Shown here: piece after piece, positions 45,301 to 53,628 of the stretch | How the letters are laid out: every line of letters starts with the position of its first letter | Position numbering within the stretch: position 1 is the first letter of the stretch | Assembly: GCF_020178975.1 (NCBI RefSeq) | Contig: NZ_JAHXBU010000001.1 | Span: forward strand, 1-63,842 | DNA from: Cesiribacter sp. SM1 | GTDB taxonomy: Bacteria > Bacteroidota > Bacteroidia > Cytophagales > Cyclobacteriaceae | Direction of reading: 5' to 3' | DNA: 63,842 nt | Position numbers and translations under genes: made by a program | Notes under the pieces: model-generated | The model's database searches: none | Told to the model about the DNA's origin: nothing | Seen by the model: only the letters and a program-made list of their open reading frames with translations

Positions 45301-45398
45301 CCCTTCACGGGGCTTTGAGCATAACCGCATACGATTGCGGAAAAAAGTAAAATAAAAGCGGCCAAATACCGCGCCTTAGTAGATAAAATATTCTGCAT
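42312..45398 (-). CDS. susC: SusC/RagA-family TonB-dependent outer-membrane transporter
   Basis: The 1028-residue protein has a signal peptide (residues 1-27, CGYAQ), a carboxypeptidase-regulatory-like domain (28-110: VKGKVTDENGQGMMGVAVKV), the plug with the DEVIVVGYGT TonB-box-like motif and SIEILKDASAAIYGVAAANGV, and a 22-strand barrel ending MARTFSLGLNANF. It imports oligosaccharides released by surface enzymes using TonB energy. It is the first gene of the operon susC-susD-GH5-GH2. The hybrid regulator upstream (45924-50054) is the likely activator. Confidence 0.97.
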   Translation of the reverse strand: MQNILSTKARYLAAFILLFSAIVCGYAQSPVKGKVTDENGQGMMGVAVKVKDTPTGTVTDLDGNYNLVLPQGMQNPTLIFSFLGYITEEIVVGNQSQINVALYPDIESLDEVIVVGYGTTTRKNITTAVAKVDPQKVPAAANQSVTELLFGRAAGLQVNQQSSQPGGNIDISVRGKGAPLIVIDGVVYPSNSLEPDNGGVELQGVNRGPLAGLNPRDIESIEILKDASAAIYGVAAANGVMLITTKKGKAGGMNIGYDASRSLVSNMPYLEPLNARDYMTYYNQLGLDKYLADNGMKPFGTKDPAGYQPRFTEEEISAAGEGTDWLDQVLRTGSIDNHNLSVSGGTDKTIYYFSGNYYNQKGTVAGSDMTRYSGRLNVSFMLNDIFTLNTSLNANRNNYTNPQAGWQTGGAGTQGFNALQAALGYPSWVPTHDQNGEFSQFGLIGNPLSLLTIKDQTEATGLIANASLDIDIIPNTLSGRISFGNNNEYSVRDFYIPKTVFWGQINRARASLAEARRENQTMEATLTFDKKIKDFMRINAVTGVGQYIDKYQGFGVEAFDIEDAINTDALETATGPKNIFSDRDIRKYRSFFIRSSFDVLDRYLVTLTLRRDGADRFFPNNKYQNFPAVSVGWKLSNEGFMQGIDQLDMLKLRASYGLTGERPGDLAYGAFRGDNTAITFNNGSVVYIPYSLVAFDNPNLQWPITKTLDIGLDFGLFKNRITGSFDWYRENRERLLVNTTTPQLSFISSAPINAGSQQRTGYEFSLNTVNIEKQNWGWNSTFNFTHYDNRWTERYPNDPPPQYGRINDPLGIIYVYRTNGILQQDQEVPVWQPEGARVPGSPLFVDRNGDEELDYRDVTSFSGVPKAIIGLGNEFRYKNFDLNVFFYGQYGAWGYDYTTQWGDPIALLSNLQNVTVQVKEAWSTSNPTGTRPGAAFNESAVALDAGIDTRLARRDFLRCRNITLGYNVKTPFTDKLLDNLRLYVDVQNAFILTGFKGVDPEIQAAAIKGGPAPYPMARTFSLGLNANF

Positions 45399-45923
45399 CT
45401 AAGTTTTTTTGGTTTAATAAACCTCGTTAGTTGGTAAAGTGACTACAGCCTTTGCTGTAGCGGGGAAAGCGCCTTCCAGGTCAAAAATTTTGTGTTAGCC
45501 CCTGGCAGCAGCGCCGCTTGTCTGTTTAGCCTTTCCGCTTTGTTACTAAAATTTGCTCGGTTTCTACCCGGTGGTATAAAGGGGCATCAGGTGCAGTGTT
45601 GAAAGTTGAGTAGTGGTGAATCATGAGTATAGGATATTGGTTTATAGCAATGCGACAAACAAGAGTACCATCAAAATAAGTAAGAGATAAACGATAAATC
45701 TTTTTAAAGCGAGTATTTTCATTTTTCCAATACGATATACGAAACCACAGCCTAGACCTCCTCCTTTACAAGGGTCGAAGCCGGAGCTAAAACTTGCCCT
45801 ATAGCTAGCAGCAGAAGGCAGATGACCATACTTTTCAGGAGCTGATCAACAGGGGCAAGTTAGCAGCAAGGCGTGCAAAAGAAGGGGGAAATATTGGTTT
45901 GAAGAGGGGGGTAAATTCGTTTT
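45399..45923. promoter_or_regulatory. Regulatory region between hybrid regulator and susC
   Basis: About 525 bp, the only place for the susC promoter and the regulator's binding site. It contains AACTTGCCC near 45792 and GGGCAAGTT near 45857 (perfect 9-bp inverted repeat, about 55 bp apart) and CTACAGCCTTTGCTGTAG at about 45443-45460, a compact 6-bp-stem hairpin. I could not identify a confident -7/-33 promoter. Confidence 0.45.
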
Positions 45924-48900
45924 TTAGGCCAGAGAGCTATCTGTATCCTCTATTTTTGACCATTCAGAAGGAGATTTACCAAATCGCTTCTTAAACATCT
46001 GGCTAAAATACTTGCGGTCGGAGAAGCCAACCTTGACACAAACATCCACAACTGGCAAAGCATACTGGCTCAGCAGCCGGGCGGCACACTTGAGCCGGTA
46101 GTCACGGATAAACTCCACCAACGAAAGTCCTGTAAGAGATTTGATCTTTTTATAGATAACGGAATGGCTGATCCCGATCTCGCGGGCAATCAGTTCTGCT
46201 TTGAGCTCCGGGTTATCCAGCTGTTCATCCAGGATGCGCGTCAGGTCGGCCAGGAACTTCTGGTCGGATGTGGTGATGGCAATGTCACCGGGTTCGGTAA
46301 CCAGTTCCAACTGAAACTTTTCCCGTAGCAGCTGCCTGTTCTTCAGCAGGTTGATGATGCGGGTTTTCAGCAGTGATTCGCTGAAGGGTTTCGTTACATA
46401 ATCATCAGCACCGGTTTCCAGTCCCTCTTTTTTAAAAATGAGGGAGGTTCTGGCCGTAAGCAATACCACCGGGATGTGGCTGGTACGCACATCACTTTTC
46501 AGCGCCTTCACCAGGCTGATGCCATCCATCTCAGGCATCATCACATCGCTGATGATCAGGTCCGGCATTTGTGCAATAGCAATTTCATAAGCCTCGCGTC
46601 CATTCGCAGCAGCTCCTACCTGAAAAAGGGGGCTTAGTAACTGCTGCAGGTATTTGCGGATGCCTTCATTATCTTCCACCACCAGAAGGCTGGCACCGGC
46701 AACGCCTGCTGTTATAACTTGTTCTGCCTGCACAGAAATCCCCTCCAGGATGCCTTCATCGAGGGTGTAGTGTTCCAAGCTCTCACTGTCCCTGAATGTA
46801 AGAAGCTGCTGATCGGGCGAGAGATGATCGGCACCAGGCAGTAGCTTTACCACAAATTTACTGCCCTGCCCCTCTTCGCTTTCTACAAATATTTCACCTC
46901 CATGCAGCTTTACAATTCCCTTGGCAATAGACAGGCCAATTCCAAAGCCCTGTTCCATTTGGGGATTTGCCCCACCTTCATTCTGTTTAAAACGTTTGAA
47001 TATTTTTTGAAGCTTATGGGCGGGAATGCCTTTACCGGTGTCTTCTACCATCAGGTGCACATGCTGATCATCGCGTGTGATCATTACTTTGATGCGCCCC
47101 CCGGCATCGGTAAACTTAAAGGCATTTGAAAGCAGGTTATACACCACCTTTTCCATCTGATCCCGGTCGAACCAGAGGGAAATCTCCTCCGCATCGGCTC
47201 TAAATTCGTACTGTATATTAGCACTGGCCGCATGGCTACTGAAGGAGAGATAGACCTCATGTACAAAGCGCACGAAATTACCGGGAGCAGCCTTTAACTT
47301 CACTCCCTTAGATTCCAGCCGCCTGAAGTCAAGCAGCTCGTTCATCAGGTGGAGCAAATGGCTGCCGTTTTTTCTGATCTGCTCGGCTGCTTCCCTGCTA
47401 CTGCCTGTATGTGTCTTTTCGGTAATCCGGTTTACGGCCCCGATCATCAGGGTAACCGGGGTGCGGATCTCATGGGAGATATCAGTAAAGAACTTTAGCT
47501 TAAGCTTGCTTAGCTCCTGCTCTTTTTCGCGCGTGATTTTTTCAAGTTTCAGTTTATTCTGCAGCTTTTCCCACTGAATGGTATAGCGGTAAAACAGGTA
47601 CAGTAAAAAGGAAAAAACCAGCACATACACCACATAGGCCCACCACATTTTCCAGAAAGGCTTATGCACTAGTACCGCCAGGCTTTTGTAGGAATCGCCC
47701 CAGCTGCCGCCTGGTATTCTGGCTTTCACCTTAAAGCTATACTGGCCCGGTGCCAGGTTGGTGAAAGTAGCAGAACGCTGATTGCCAATTTCTCTCCAAT
47801 CCTCATCCAGACCTTCCAGCTTAATAGCATATTCATAATTGGCGCTGGGAAACGCCAGTGCTGCAAAATCAAAAGTCACGACTGAATGATCATGCGCCAG
47901 CTCAATAAAATCTTCCTCCAGCACAGGCTTGTCCAGCACCCCTTCTTCGCCGAGTTTCAGCTCTTTGTTAAAAAGCTTAATGCCTGTAAAATGAATAGGC
48001 ACAGCTGCCTCCACCACTTTAAGGGCCGCAGGTTTAAAGGCAACCACGCCTTCATTTTTTCCAAAATACAGCCACTCCCCGTCGGCAAAGGCAGAATTGA
48101 TCCTGTACTCGCCATCCAGCTGCGGAAAGCGCTGAAATAGCCCGGTGTTAACATCAAACTTATAGATGCCGCTTTTGGTACTCACCCAGAGTGCATCCTG
48201 CTGGTCTTCAGCCAGCGCCATGATGGTTTTATCGTGCAGGCCCTGGGCTTCGGCATAGCGTACAAAAGTTTGGCTGGCGGCATCGAAGCGACACAAACCC
48301 TGATCCCAGGTACCGATCCACAGATTTCCCCTGCCATCCTTCAAAAGGCTGATGATATTGTTGCTGCTGATGGTGTTCGGATCATCCTTGGAAGAAAGAA
48401 AAGCAGTAAACCTACCGGTGGTAGGATCAAAGAGGTTTAAGCCACCGCCAAAGGTGCCTATCCAAATCTTGCCATCCGTTGCCTCCTCTAGGCTAACAGC
48501 ATTATCGCTGCTGATAGAAAGATGGTTCTTGCTGTCCTTACGGAATGACCTGAATCCTTTTTGAGTGTGATCATAATAAGACAGTCCGCCTCCCCAGCTG
48601 GCCACCCAGAAATTCCCCCCTTCTTCTTCTATGATATCCCGCACATCATTAAAACTTAAGGAGCCAGCATCCTGGGGTCTATGTCTGTAATGTTCTAAAA
48701 TGCCCTTTTTCGGATCATAGATAATAAGGCCGTTGGCAAAAGTTCCTATAAAGTATGCCCCTGCCCTGCGCTTCTTGACCATCTGGATGTAATCACCTCC
48801 AATTTCACCTTTTGCCAGACGGCTGATCTGCCCGCCTTGCCCCTGGCTGATATTCAGGCCAAAGCCATCGGTGCCGAACCACAAGCGTTCTTGTTCCTTG

Positions 48901-50054
48901 TAAATGGATAAGACAGGCGAAAGGTTAGTACCTTCAAAGTCGCTATAGTAGTGCTGAATACCCTCATCCTGCCGCACCAGCACATTGATGCCATGCCAGG
49001 CTGTGCCCACCCAAACATTAGCTTCCCTATCCAAAAAAACAGCATAAATGGCATTGCTGGAGAGTGATCCCTGTACCTGGCTGTTTTTTACAAAACGTGT
49101 AATTTTCGGCTTATCCGCCAACGGATTCTCAATTTTGATCAGCCCATCGCCGTCGGTACCCACCCAGAGACTGCTGTCCTGGCTCTTAAAAAGAGACCTG
49201 ATGATAGATACTGAATTTAGCTTTTGATCAGGCTGGTTTACGAAGAAAGGCTTGAATTCTCTGCTGCTCCTGTTATATATGAGTAGGCCATTGCCTGCGG
49301 TACCGACCAAAATCCTTTCACGGTCAAGGCCATAGAGCACATAAATATGACGTGGCGCAAGGCTGCCTGCTGCATTGTTGCTGCTTTGGTAGTAATCAAA
49401 ACGCTGATTTTTCCTATCGAATCTATTTAGTCCTCCCCCAAATGTGCCAATCCATAACCCTCCTGCCGCATCTTCAAAAATGCTTTTTACACTGTTATGG
49501 CTCAAAGCACTGCTATCTGCTTTGTTGCTTTGATAGCTTATAAAGGAGCTGTCCTGCTCTACAAATTTATTGAGACCGTTTTCCGTACCAATCCAGATGG
49601 TACGATCGATGGTTTCGTAAATGGTATTGATCTCATTCGAAGAAATTGACTGAGCATGTTCTGGCAGATTTTTAAAAGAGATAAACTTATCAGTGCTGGC
49701 GTTAAATAAATTTAGTCCATCAATGGTGCCGACCCACATCCTTTGCTTTGAGTCAATGAAGATGGTGGACACATCATCGGCGCTTAGCCCCCCGCTACTT
49801 TCTGCATATACCTTAAAGGTACTGCCATCATAGCGACTTAAGCCACTTTTGGTAGCAATCCAGATAAAGCCATCACTATCCTGCGTAATACTGGTAACAG
49901 AGCCGCCCGATAGATCTTTAGATTTATTGATCTTAAAAAAGTCCTGCTGTGTCTGGGCAAACGCGCCGGTACTGCAAAACACTCCAGCCATCGTTGCGCA
50001 TACAAAAAATGTCAAAAGACAAGCGTTAAACTTTTTAAGCAGGGGCTTAAACAT
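45924..50054 (-). CDS. Hybrid two-component system regulator (HTCS) of the utilisation locus
   Basis: The 1376-residue protein is sensor, kinase, receiver and activator in one chain. Signal peptide (1-34); two seven-bladed Reg_prop propellers (about 40-690, repeated IWIGTxGGGLNRFD motifs); Y_Y_Y domain (LEGLDEDWREIGNQRSAT); one TM (about 800-820); HisKA with phosphoacceptor in DISHEIRTPVT; HATPase_c (NLLSNAFKF, DTGKGIP, GFGIGLSIAKG); receiver with Asp in LIISDVMMPEMDG near residue 1168 and Lys in YVTKPFSES; AraC-type HTH (final 100 residues, IRDYRLKCAARLL, GFSDRKYFSQMFKKRFGKSP). HTCS proteins bind a sugar in the periplasm and activate the adjacent susC operon. It is upstream of susC on the same strand. 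Confidence 0.97.
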   Translation of the reverse strand: MFKPLLKKFNACLLTFFVCATMAGVFCSTGAFAQTQQDFFKINKSKDLSGGSVTSITQDSDGFIWIATKSGLSRYDGSTFKVYAESSGGLSADDVSTIFIDSKQRMWVGTIDGLNLFNASTDKFISFKNLPEHAQSISSNEINTIYETIDRTIWIGTENGLNKFVEQDSSFISYQSNKADSSALSHNSVKSIFEDAAGGLWIGTFGGGLNRFDRKNQRFDYYQSSNNAAGSLAPRHIYVLYGLDRERILVGTAGNGLLIYNRSSREFKPFFVNQPDQKLNSVSIIRSLFKSQDSSLWVGTDGDGLIKIENPLADKPKITRFVKNSQVQGSLSSNAIYAVFLDREANVWVGTAWHGINVLVRQDEGIQHYYSDFEGTNLSPVLSIYKEQERLWFGTDGFGLNISQGQGGQISRLAKGEIGGDYIQMVKKRRAGAYFIGTFANGLIIYDPKKGILEHYRHRPQDAGSLSFNDVRDIIEEEGGNFWVASWGGGLSYYDHTQKGFRSFRKDSKNHLSISSDNAVSLEEATDGKIWIGTFGGGLNLFDPTTGRFTAFLSSKDDPNTISSNNIISLLKDGRGNLWIGTWDQGLCRFDAASQTFVRYAEAQGLHDKTIMALAEDQQDALWVSTKSGIYKFDVNTGLFQRFPQLDGEYRINSAFADGEWLYFGKNEGVVAFKPAALKVVEAAVPIHFTGIKLFNKELKLGEEGVLDKPVLEEDFIELAHDHSVVTFDFAALAFPSANYEYAIKLEGLDEDWREIGNQRSATFTNLAPGQYSFKVKARIPGGSWGDSYKSLAVLVHKPFWKMWWAYVVYVLVFSFLLYLFYRYTIQWEKLQNKLKLEKITREKEQELSKLKLKFFTDISHEIRTPVTLMIGAVNRITEKTHTGSSREAAEQIRKNGSHLLHLMNELLDFRRLESKGVKLKAAPGNFVRFVHEVYLSFSSHAASANIQYEFRADAEEISLWFDRDQMEKVVYNLLSNAFKFTDAGGRIKVMITRDDQHVHLMVEDTGKGIPAHKLQKIFKRFKQNEGGANPQMEQGFGIGLSIAKGIVKLHGGEIFVESEEGQGSKFVVKLLPGADHLSPDQQLLTFRDSESLEHYTLDEGILEGISVQAEQVITAGVAGASLLVVEDNEGIRKYLQQLLSPLFQVGAAANGREAYEIAIAQMPDLIISDVMMPEMDGISLVKALKSDVRTSHIPVVLLTARTSLIFKKEGLETGADDYVTKPFSESLLKTRIINLLKNRQLLREKFQLELVTEPGDIAITTSDQKFLADLTRILDEQLDNPELKAELIAREIGISHSVIYKKIKSLTGLSLVEFIRDYRLKCAARLLSQYALPVVDVCVKVGFSDRKYFSQMFKKRFGKSPSEWSKIEDTDSSLA

Positions 50055-50306
50055 CAGGGTAGCGATGATTGAGTGTTATCTTTTGATTAGCTATTGCAAG
50101 CCTGTTACTATGAAAAATAGTTATAAATTAAACTATCAAGGCAAAACATAAATACAAAGACTGATACCAAAACTCAGCATCCTATAATAGCCTATTGAAG
50201 GCATTAATAAAGTACGACAATTTAATTTGACTAAAAAATTATGATATAATGTTACTGATTAAAGACTGTTCGACATGATAATTGTGTGACTGACGTCCTC
50301 CCAGAT

Positions 50307-50523
50307 TTAGGACCGCTGTAAAATCAAGAAATGGGGATTAATTGTCACGGTCCGCCGCTGCGGTCTTTCAATCGCCTCTTCGGGTGTTAAATTTCCTAGG
50401 GCACTGTGGGGCCTGAAGCCATTATATTCCTGTCGCCAGGCTTCAATTTTTTGCTGGTCATCTTCCAGAGATAAAAACCAGTTCACGTTCAGGCATTCAT
50501 CTCGGAAGCTCCCGTTGAATGAC
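50307..50523 (-). pseudogene. IS-b orfB, C-terminal fragment
   Basis: Reads [49 protein letters not shown], the end of an IS3-group integrase. The present frame then runs on as [11 protein letters not shown]. If the 14 bp GTCCGCCGCTGCGG at 50350-50363 is removed, the frame ends at once as ERRDN-stop, a more normal terminus. The 5' part is cut by IS110-X at 50524. Confidence 0.8.
50350..50363. other. Probable 14-bp GC-rich micro-insertion in IS-b orfB
   Basis: GTCCGCCGCTGCGG near the 3' end of orfB. CCGC and GCGG inside it pair. The inference rests on the better stop codon after removal and is weaker than the other cases. Confidence 0.55.
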
Positions 50524-50538
50524 CGCGATTTCTATGGT

Positions 50539-50880
50539 TTAAGCAAGAGCAGTTGTATAGTTTTTTTCATATCGCCAGGCGACCCTGTTTCTGTTGTCTC
50601 TGACGCAGGCAAAGATTCGGTGAATGATCTTGTTCCTAATAGCATTGATTACTGCTATCTTGCTTTTACCTTCCTCTACCTTACGAAGGTAGTAGTCGGC
50701 CAACTCACCCTCTTTACAAATAGCTGCCATAGCTCCCATATGGAAGAGCTTCTTCATTTTCTTATTAGCATACTGACTGATCCTAGTTTTGCCTCTGATG
50801 CTTGTACCTGAAGAATGCGGCGTCGGCCGTCCGATCAAAGGGAGCTACGCCGGCATAGCAGCGGACGCCGCCTTTAGCTT
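50539..50880 (-). pseudogene. IS110-family transposase X, C-terminal part
   Basis: Minus-strand reading: CYAGVAPFD, then (after a 16-bp insertion at 50818-50833) HSSGTSIRGKTRISQYANKK, HMGAMAAICKEGELADYYL and NKIIHRIFACVRDN. This is the Transposase_20 domain with the catalytic Ser region of IS110 recombinases. It is closely similar to copy Y (53329-53628, plus). A second GC-rich insert (GCGGACGCCGCC, about 50861-50872) lies just before CYAGV. Further upstream no IS110 homology is clear, so the N-terminal RuvC-like half is missing. Confidence 0.82.
50818..50833. other. 16-bp GC-rich micro-insertion in IS110-X
   Basis: CGGCGTCGGCCGTCCG separates VAPFD from HSSGTS. Removing it restores the sequence seen in copies Y and Z. 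Contains CGGCCG. Confidence 0.8.
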
Positions 50881-50927
50881 TGGGAAGTAGTACAAAACCA
50901 AGATAGGGAGTAGTATCTTTAAAACAT

Positions 50928-50994
50928 ACCGGCTTAGGTGAACTATGGCCGCCGCTGGATAAGATCCAACCCGCGATTTAGTACCTAAGCCGGT
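50928..50994. repeat. 12-bp inverted repeat in IS110 left-end non-coding DNA
   Basis: ACCGGCTTAGGT (50928-50939) and its exact complement (50983-50994) enclose a GC-rich block (GGCCGCCGCT). The region 50930-51138 precedes an IS110 transposase start. In IS110 elements the equivalent non-coding end encodes the bridge RNA, so this may be part of that RNA. Other GC-rich blocks occur at about 51003-51018, 51027-51042 and 51074-51090. Confidence 0.5.
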
Positions 50995-51138
50995 TGATAA
51001 GGACCGGGCCCCGGCGGCAAGCTTCAGCCGGGTGCCGGTGCCATAGAAATTCAGGCTTAAGGCCTATTAGCAAGCCGGGCCGCCGGGCGGTTTTGAAAGT
51101 GTCCCTATCCTTTTGGTTTTACCCTTAAAAGTGAAGTT

Positions 51139-51420
51139 ATGAAATTTTCTTTTTTCATCGGTGCGGCCGCCGCCCGGTAGACATCAGTAAAAAGACCTTA
51201 GACTTTGCTGTAAGAGATCACTTAAAGCACTTACTCCACCTAAGGGTAGATAACTCTCCAGCTGGCCTGGCTGAATTCAAAGCTGAATGTAAGGCACAAG
51301 GAGTGGATCTAAAGCAAAGCCTGATATGCTGTGAACACACCGGTCTTTATAGTCAGTGTTTGCTTAGCCTGCTTACTGGAGAAGGTTGTGCTATATGGCT
51401 GGACCGGGTCGCCCTTTAGA
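51139..51420 (+). pseudogene. IS110-family transposase W, N-terminal part
   Basis: Starts MKFSFFIG and, after a 14-bp insertion (51163-51176), continues VDISKKTLDFAVRDHLKHLL, FKAECKAQGVDLKQSLICC, EHTGLYSQCLLSLL, GEGCAIWL. This is the DEDD (RuvC-like) half: first Asp in GVDIS, Glu in CCEHTG. Homology ends near 51400 at a GC-rich block (GGACCGGGTCGCCC); the same ten bases ACCGGGTCGC recur at 51489-51498. The rest of the gene is missing. Confidence 0.82.
51163..51176. other. 14-bp GC-rich micro-insertion in IS110-W
   Basis: GCGGCCGCCGCCCG splits FIG from VDISKK. Removing it gives the standard IS110 start FFIGVDISKKTLD. Contains the palindrome GCGGCCGC. Confidence 0.85.
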
Positions 51421-51787
51421 TTTGTAGAACATAGCAAGTCTTTGTAAAGTACTAATATTAGAATAACCGAAAGTGTGGGTGGTGAACTACCGGGTCGCTT
51501 AGGATTAACAGACTTATCGCCCGAATTAGTCCCCTTCACTTTTTGTATTGAAAAGCACCAGTTAGAATATTAAGAACGACTTACTAAAGGGATTAGTGAT
51601 TCAATACTTTCGGTTTTTGATGTTTCACTCCAAGCACAAAATTATGAAATCAACTTGGTTCATCGGCATTGACGTCTCTAAAGCTACCCTGGATGTTGCT
51701 CTTTGTCACCAGGATAGTCCAAATCAGTTTTCTCATCAACAATTTGCTAACACTGCCGCTGGATTCAAGCAGCTATTGACTTGGCTG

Positions 51788-51801
51788 GGGCAGCCCCGCT
51801 G
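51788..51801. other. 14-bp GC-rich micro-insertion in IS110-Z (1)
   Basis: GGGCAGCCCCGCTG. Left-flanking GCTG equals its last four bases, so it can be seen as GGGCAGCCCC plus a 4-bp duplication. Confidence 0.85.
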
Positions 51802-52008
51802 AAAAGGCAAAAAGGGGATGGTAGCGATAGTTTCTTTTGCATGGAGCATACAGGTTCTTATACGCTGGCATTATGCTGCTTTTTACAAGATCAGGGGCTA
51901 TATTATACGTTGGTTAGCCCTCTCCATCTGAAGAAGTCTTTGGGCATCACCCGGGGTAAAAATGATCGTGTTGATGCTCAACGCATAGCTGGGTTTGCCT
52001 GTTTGCAC

Positions 52009-52022
52009 GGGGTGCCCCGCAC
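52009..52022. other. 14-bp GC-rich micro-insertion in IS110-Z (2)
   Basis: GGGGTGCCCCGCAC. Left-flanking GCAC equals its last four bases; the first ten, GGGGTGCCCC, form a hairpin. Confidence 0.85.
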
Positions 52023-52121
52023 CAACGTACCCTAAAACCTATCCAATTGCCCTCATCTTGCCTACTGAAGCTCAAGAAATTAATGGCCTTCCGTGATCGG
52101 CTCACTAAAACTAAGGTAAGT

Positions 52122-52135
52122 GCCCGGCACCCGGT
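52122..52135. other. 14-bp GC-rich micro-insertion in IS110-Z (3)
   Basis: GCCCGGCACCCGGT. With the flanking GT it can form GTGC-CCG-GCAC. Flanking duplication is at most two bases. Confidence 0.8.
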
Positions 52136-52706
52136 CTGAAGCAAACTATCGCTGATTTAAAAGACACCGCTTCTTTGGTAGATAATAGCTTCATTATCTA
52201 CCAATCAGAAAAGCAGCTAAAGCTCGTAGAAGAGCAAATTGCTCACACCGATAAACAAATGGGAGCTACCTTACAGGAGGACGAATATATACAAAAGCAC
52301 TTTCGCTTGATCACCTCTGTGGTAGGTATCGGTATGATCACCGCAGTAGCTTTTCTTATTTACACGCAGGACTTTACCGCCTTTAACAACGGACGCCAAT
52401 TCGCCTGCTATGCTGGTGTAGCCCCATTCGAGTATAGCTCGGGAAGTAGTATCAGAGGTAAGACCAAGATTAGCCCATTAGCTAACCGAAAGATGAAAGC
52501 CTTATTAAGTAATTGCGCTAGTGCCGCAGTACAACACGACCCGGAACTGAAAGCTTACTATCAGCACAAAATCAAACAGGGGAAAGCCAAATTATCTGCT
52601 CTCAATGCCGTTAGGGCTAAGTTGGTCAATCGCGTGTTTGCAACAGTAAATCGGGGAACAGAATATGTGGTTATACCACAGTATGGCAAGGCTGCCTGAT
52701 AAAACT

Positions 52707-52765
52707 AATATTTTTCTTTCTTAATGCCCCTCACCTGAACTGGGGGTATTGAGAAAGAAAAATAT
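52707..52765. terminator. Long stem-loop after IS110-Z
   Basis: ATATTTTTCTTTCTTAATGC and its near-complement (GTATTGAGAAAGAAAAATAT) form a stem of about 23 bp including CCCC/GGGG, with only wobble mismatches in RNA and an 11-13 base loop. It could end transcription in both directions. Confidence 0.75.
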
Positions 52766-52786
52766 GGCACATGAAGTAAAGCATAC

Positions 52787-53628
52787 ATGCTAAGAAAAAT
52801 TATAGCGCTTTGTCTTGCTGTTATCTTAGAATTCGGGCGATCCTCTCTTAGAATCAAACGATTTATAGGCCTTCAGAGAGGAAAGAATGATAAAGTTGAT
52901 GCCATTAGAATCTCTGAATATGCTTTTCGCCATGCAGATAAAGCCCTGCTCTGGCAGCCAGAGCGAGAGGTGCTGCTGGAGATCAAACAGCTTGTTGCAT
53001 TGAGAAAAAGGCTACTCAATGCTAAGAATGCACTGAAGGTGCCTTTGGGAGAATTAGCTGGTTTCCAAAACAAGAAGCTTTTGAAAGAGCTGGAAAAGCT
53101 CAATAAAAAACCTGTTGAGGCTCTGGAAAAGCAGATTGCAGATACAGAGAAAAAGATCAGGAACCTTGTAAAGAAAGATGATCTACTCCATAATTTGTTT
53201 ACTCTGGTTACCTCTGTAGATGGTGTGGGTGAGGCGGCAGCCGCGCTGTAATCTTCTGGGAGATAGTCACCACCACTAATGAGTTCAAGCTTTTTAGCTG
53301 TCCCAGGAAATTTGCCTGTTATGCAGGGGTGTCTCCCTTTGAACACTCTTCAGGAACCAGCATCAGGGGCAAGACCAGGGTGAGCCAGTTTGCTAACAAA
53401 AAAATGAAGAAACTCTTTCACATGAAGGCTATGGCTGCCATTTGTAAAGAAGGTGAACTGGCAAACTATTACTATCGAAAAGTCGAAGAAGGTAAAAGCA
53501 AAATGGCAGTACTTAATGCGATCAGAAACAAGATCATTCACAGAATCTTTGCCTGTGTGAGAGACAATAGAAACAGGGTCGCCTGGCGATATGAAAAAAC
53601 TATACAACTGCTCTTGTTTGAACCATAG
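52787..53628 (+). pseudogene. IS110-family transposase Y, N-terminally truncated
   Basis: Recognisable from SSLRIKRFIGLQRGKNDKVD (about 52840) through LLEIKQLVALRKRLLNAK, LVTSVDGVGE, insertion, VIFWEIVTTTNEFKLFSC, KFACYAGVSPFEHSSGTS to FACVRDNRNRVAWRYEKT. The first 60 or so residues with the initial Asp are absent or unrecognisable. The 14-bp insertion at 53234-53247 separates GVGE from VIFWE; removing it gives one frame. Its 3' end CCATAGAAATCGCGG abuts the IS-b orfA start. Confidence 0.85.
53234..53247. other. 14-bp GC-rich micro-insertion in IS110-Y
   Basis: GCGGCAGCCGCGCT, containing the hairpin GCGGC-A-GCCGC. Removing it joins GVGE to VIFWEIV. Confidence 0.85.

Larger units (their letters stand above)
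51644..52699 (+). pseudogene. IS110-family transposase Z, nearly complete but with three 14-bp insertions
   Basis: MKSTWFIGIDVSKATLDVAL (RuvC-like start) to LLTWL, insertion, KRQKGDGSDSFFCMEHTGSY to RGKNDRVDAQRIAGFACLH, insertion, QRTLKPIQLPSSCLLKLKKL to TKTKVS, insertion, LKQTIADLKDTASLVDNSF and a long intact C-terminal frame (52175-52699). That frame holds the Transposase_20 part, ACYAGVAPFEYSSGSSIRGK, with the catalytic Ser. Apart from the insertions at 51788, 52009 and 52122 the gene seems undamaged: removing three times 14 bp gives one frame of about 337 residues. The non-coding left end should lie at about 51420-51643. A long hairpin follows the stop. Confidence 0.87.

Noticed and set aside
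51400-51500. Repeated ACCGGGTCGC as two more micro-insertions
   Set aside because: Plausible, but homology to an IS110 protein is lost on one side of each, so I cannot show that removal restores a frame.
52840-52850. Possible 9-bp GC-rich insertion (TTCGGGCGA) in IS110-Y
   Set aside because: Length and composition do not fit the 14/16-bp pattern and the reference reading is uncertain because the N-terminus is missing.
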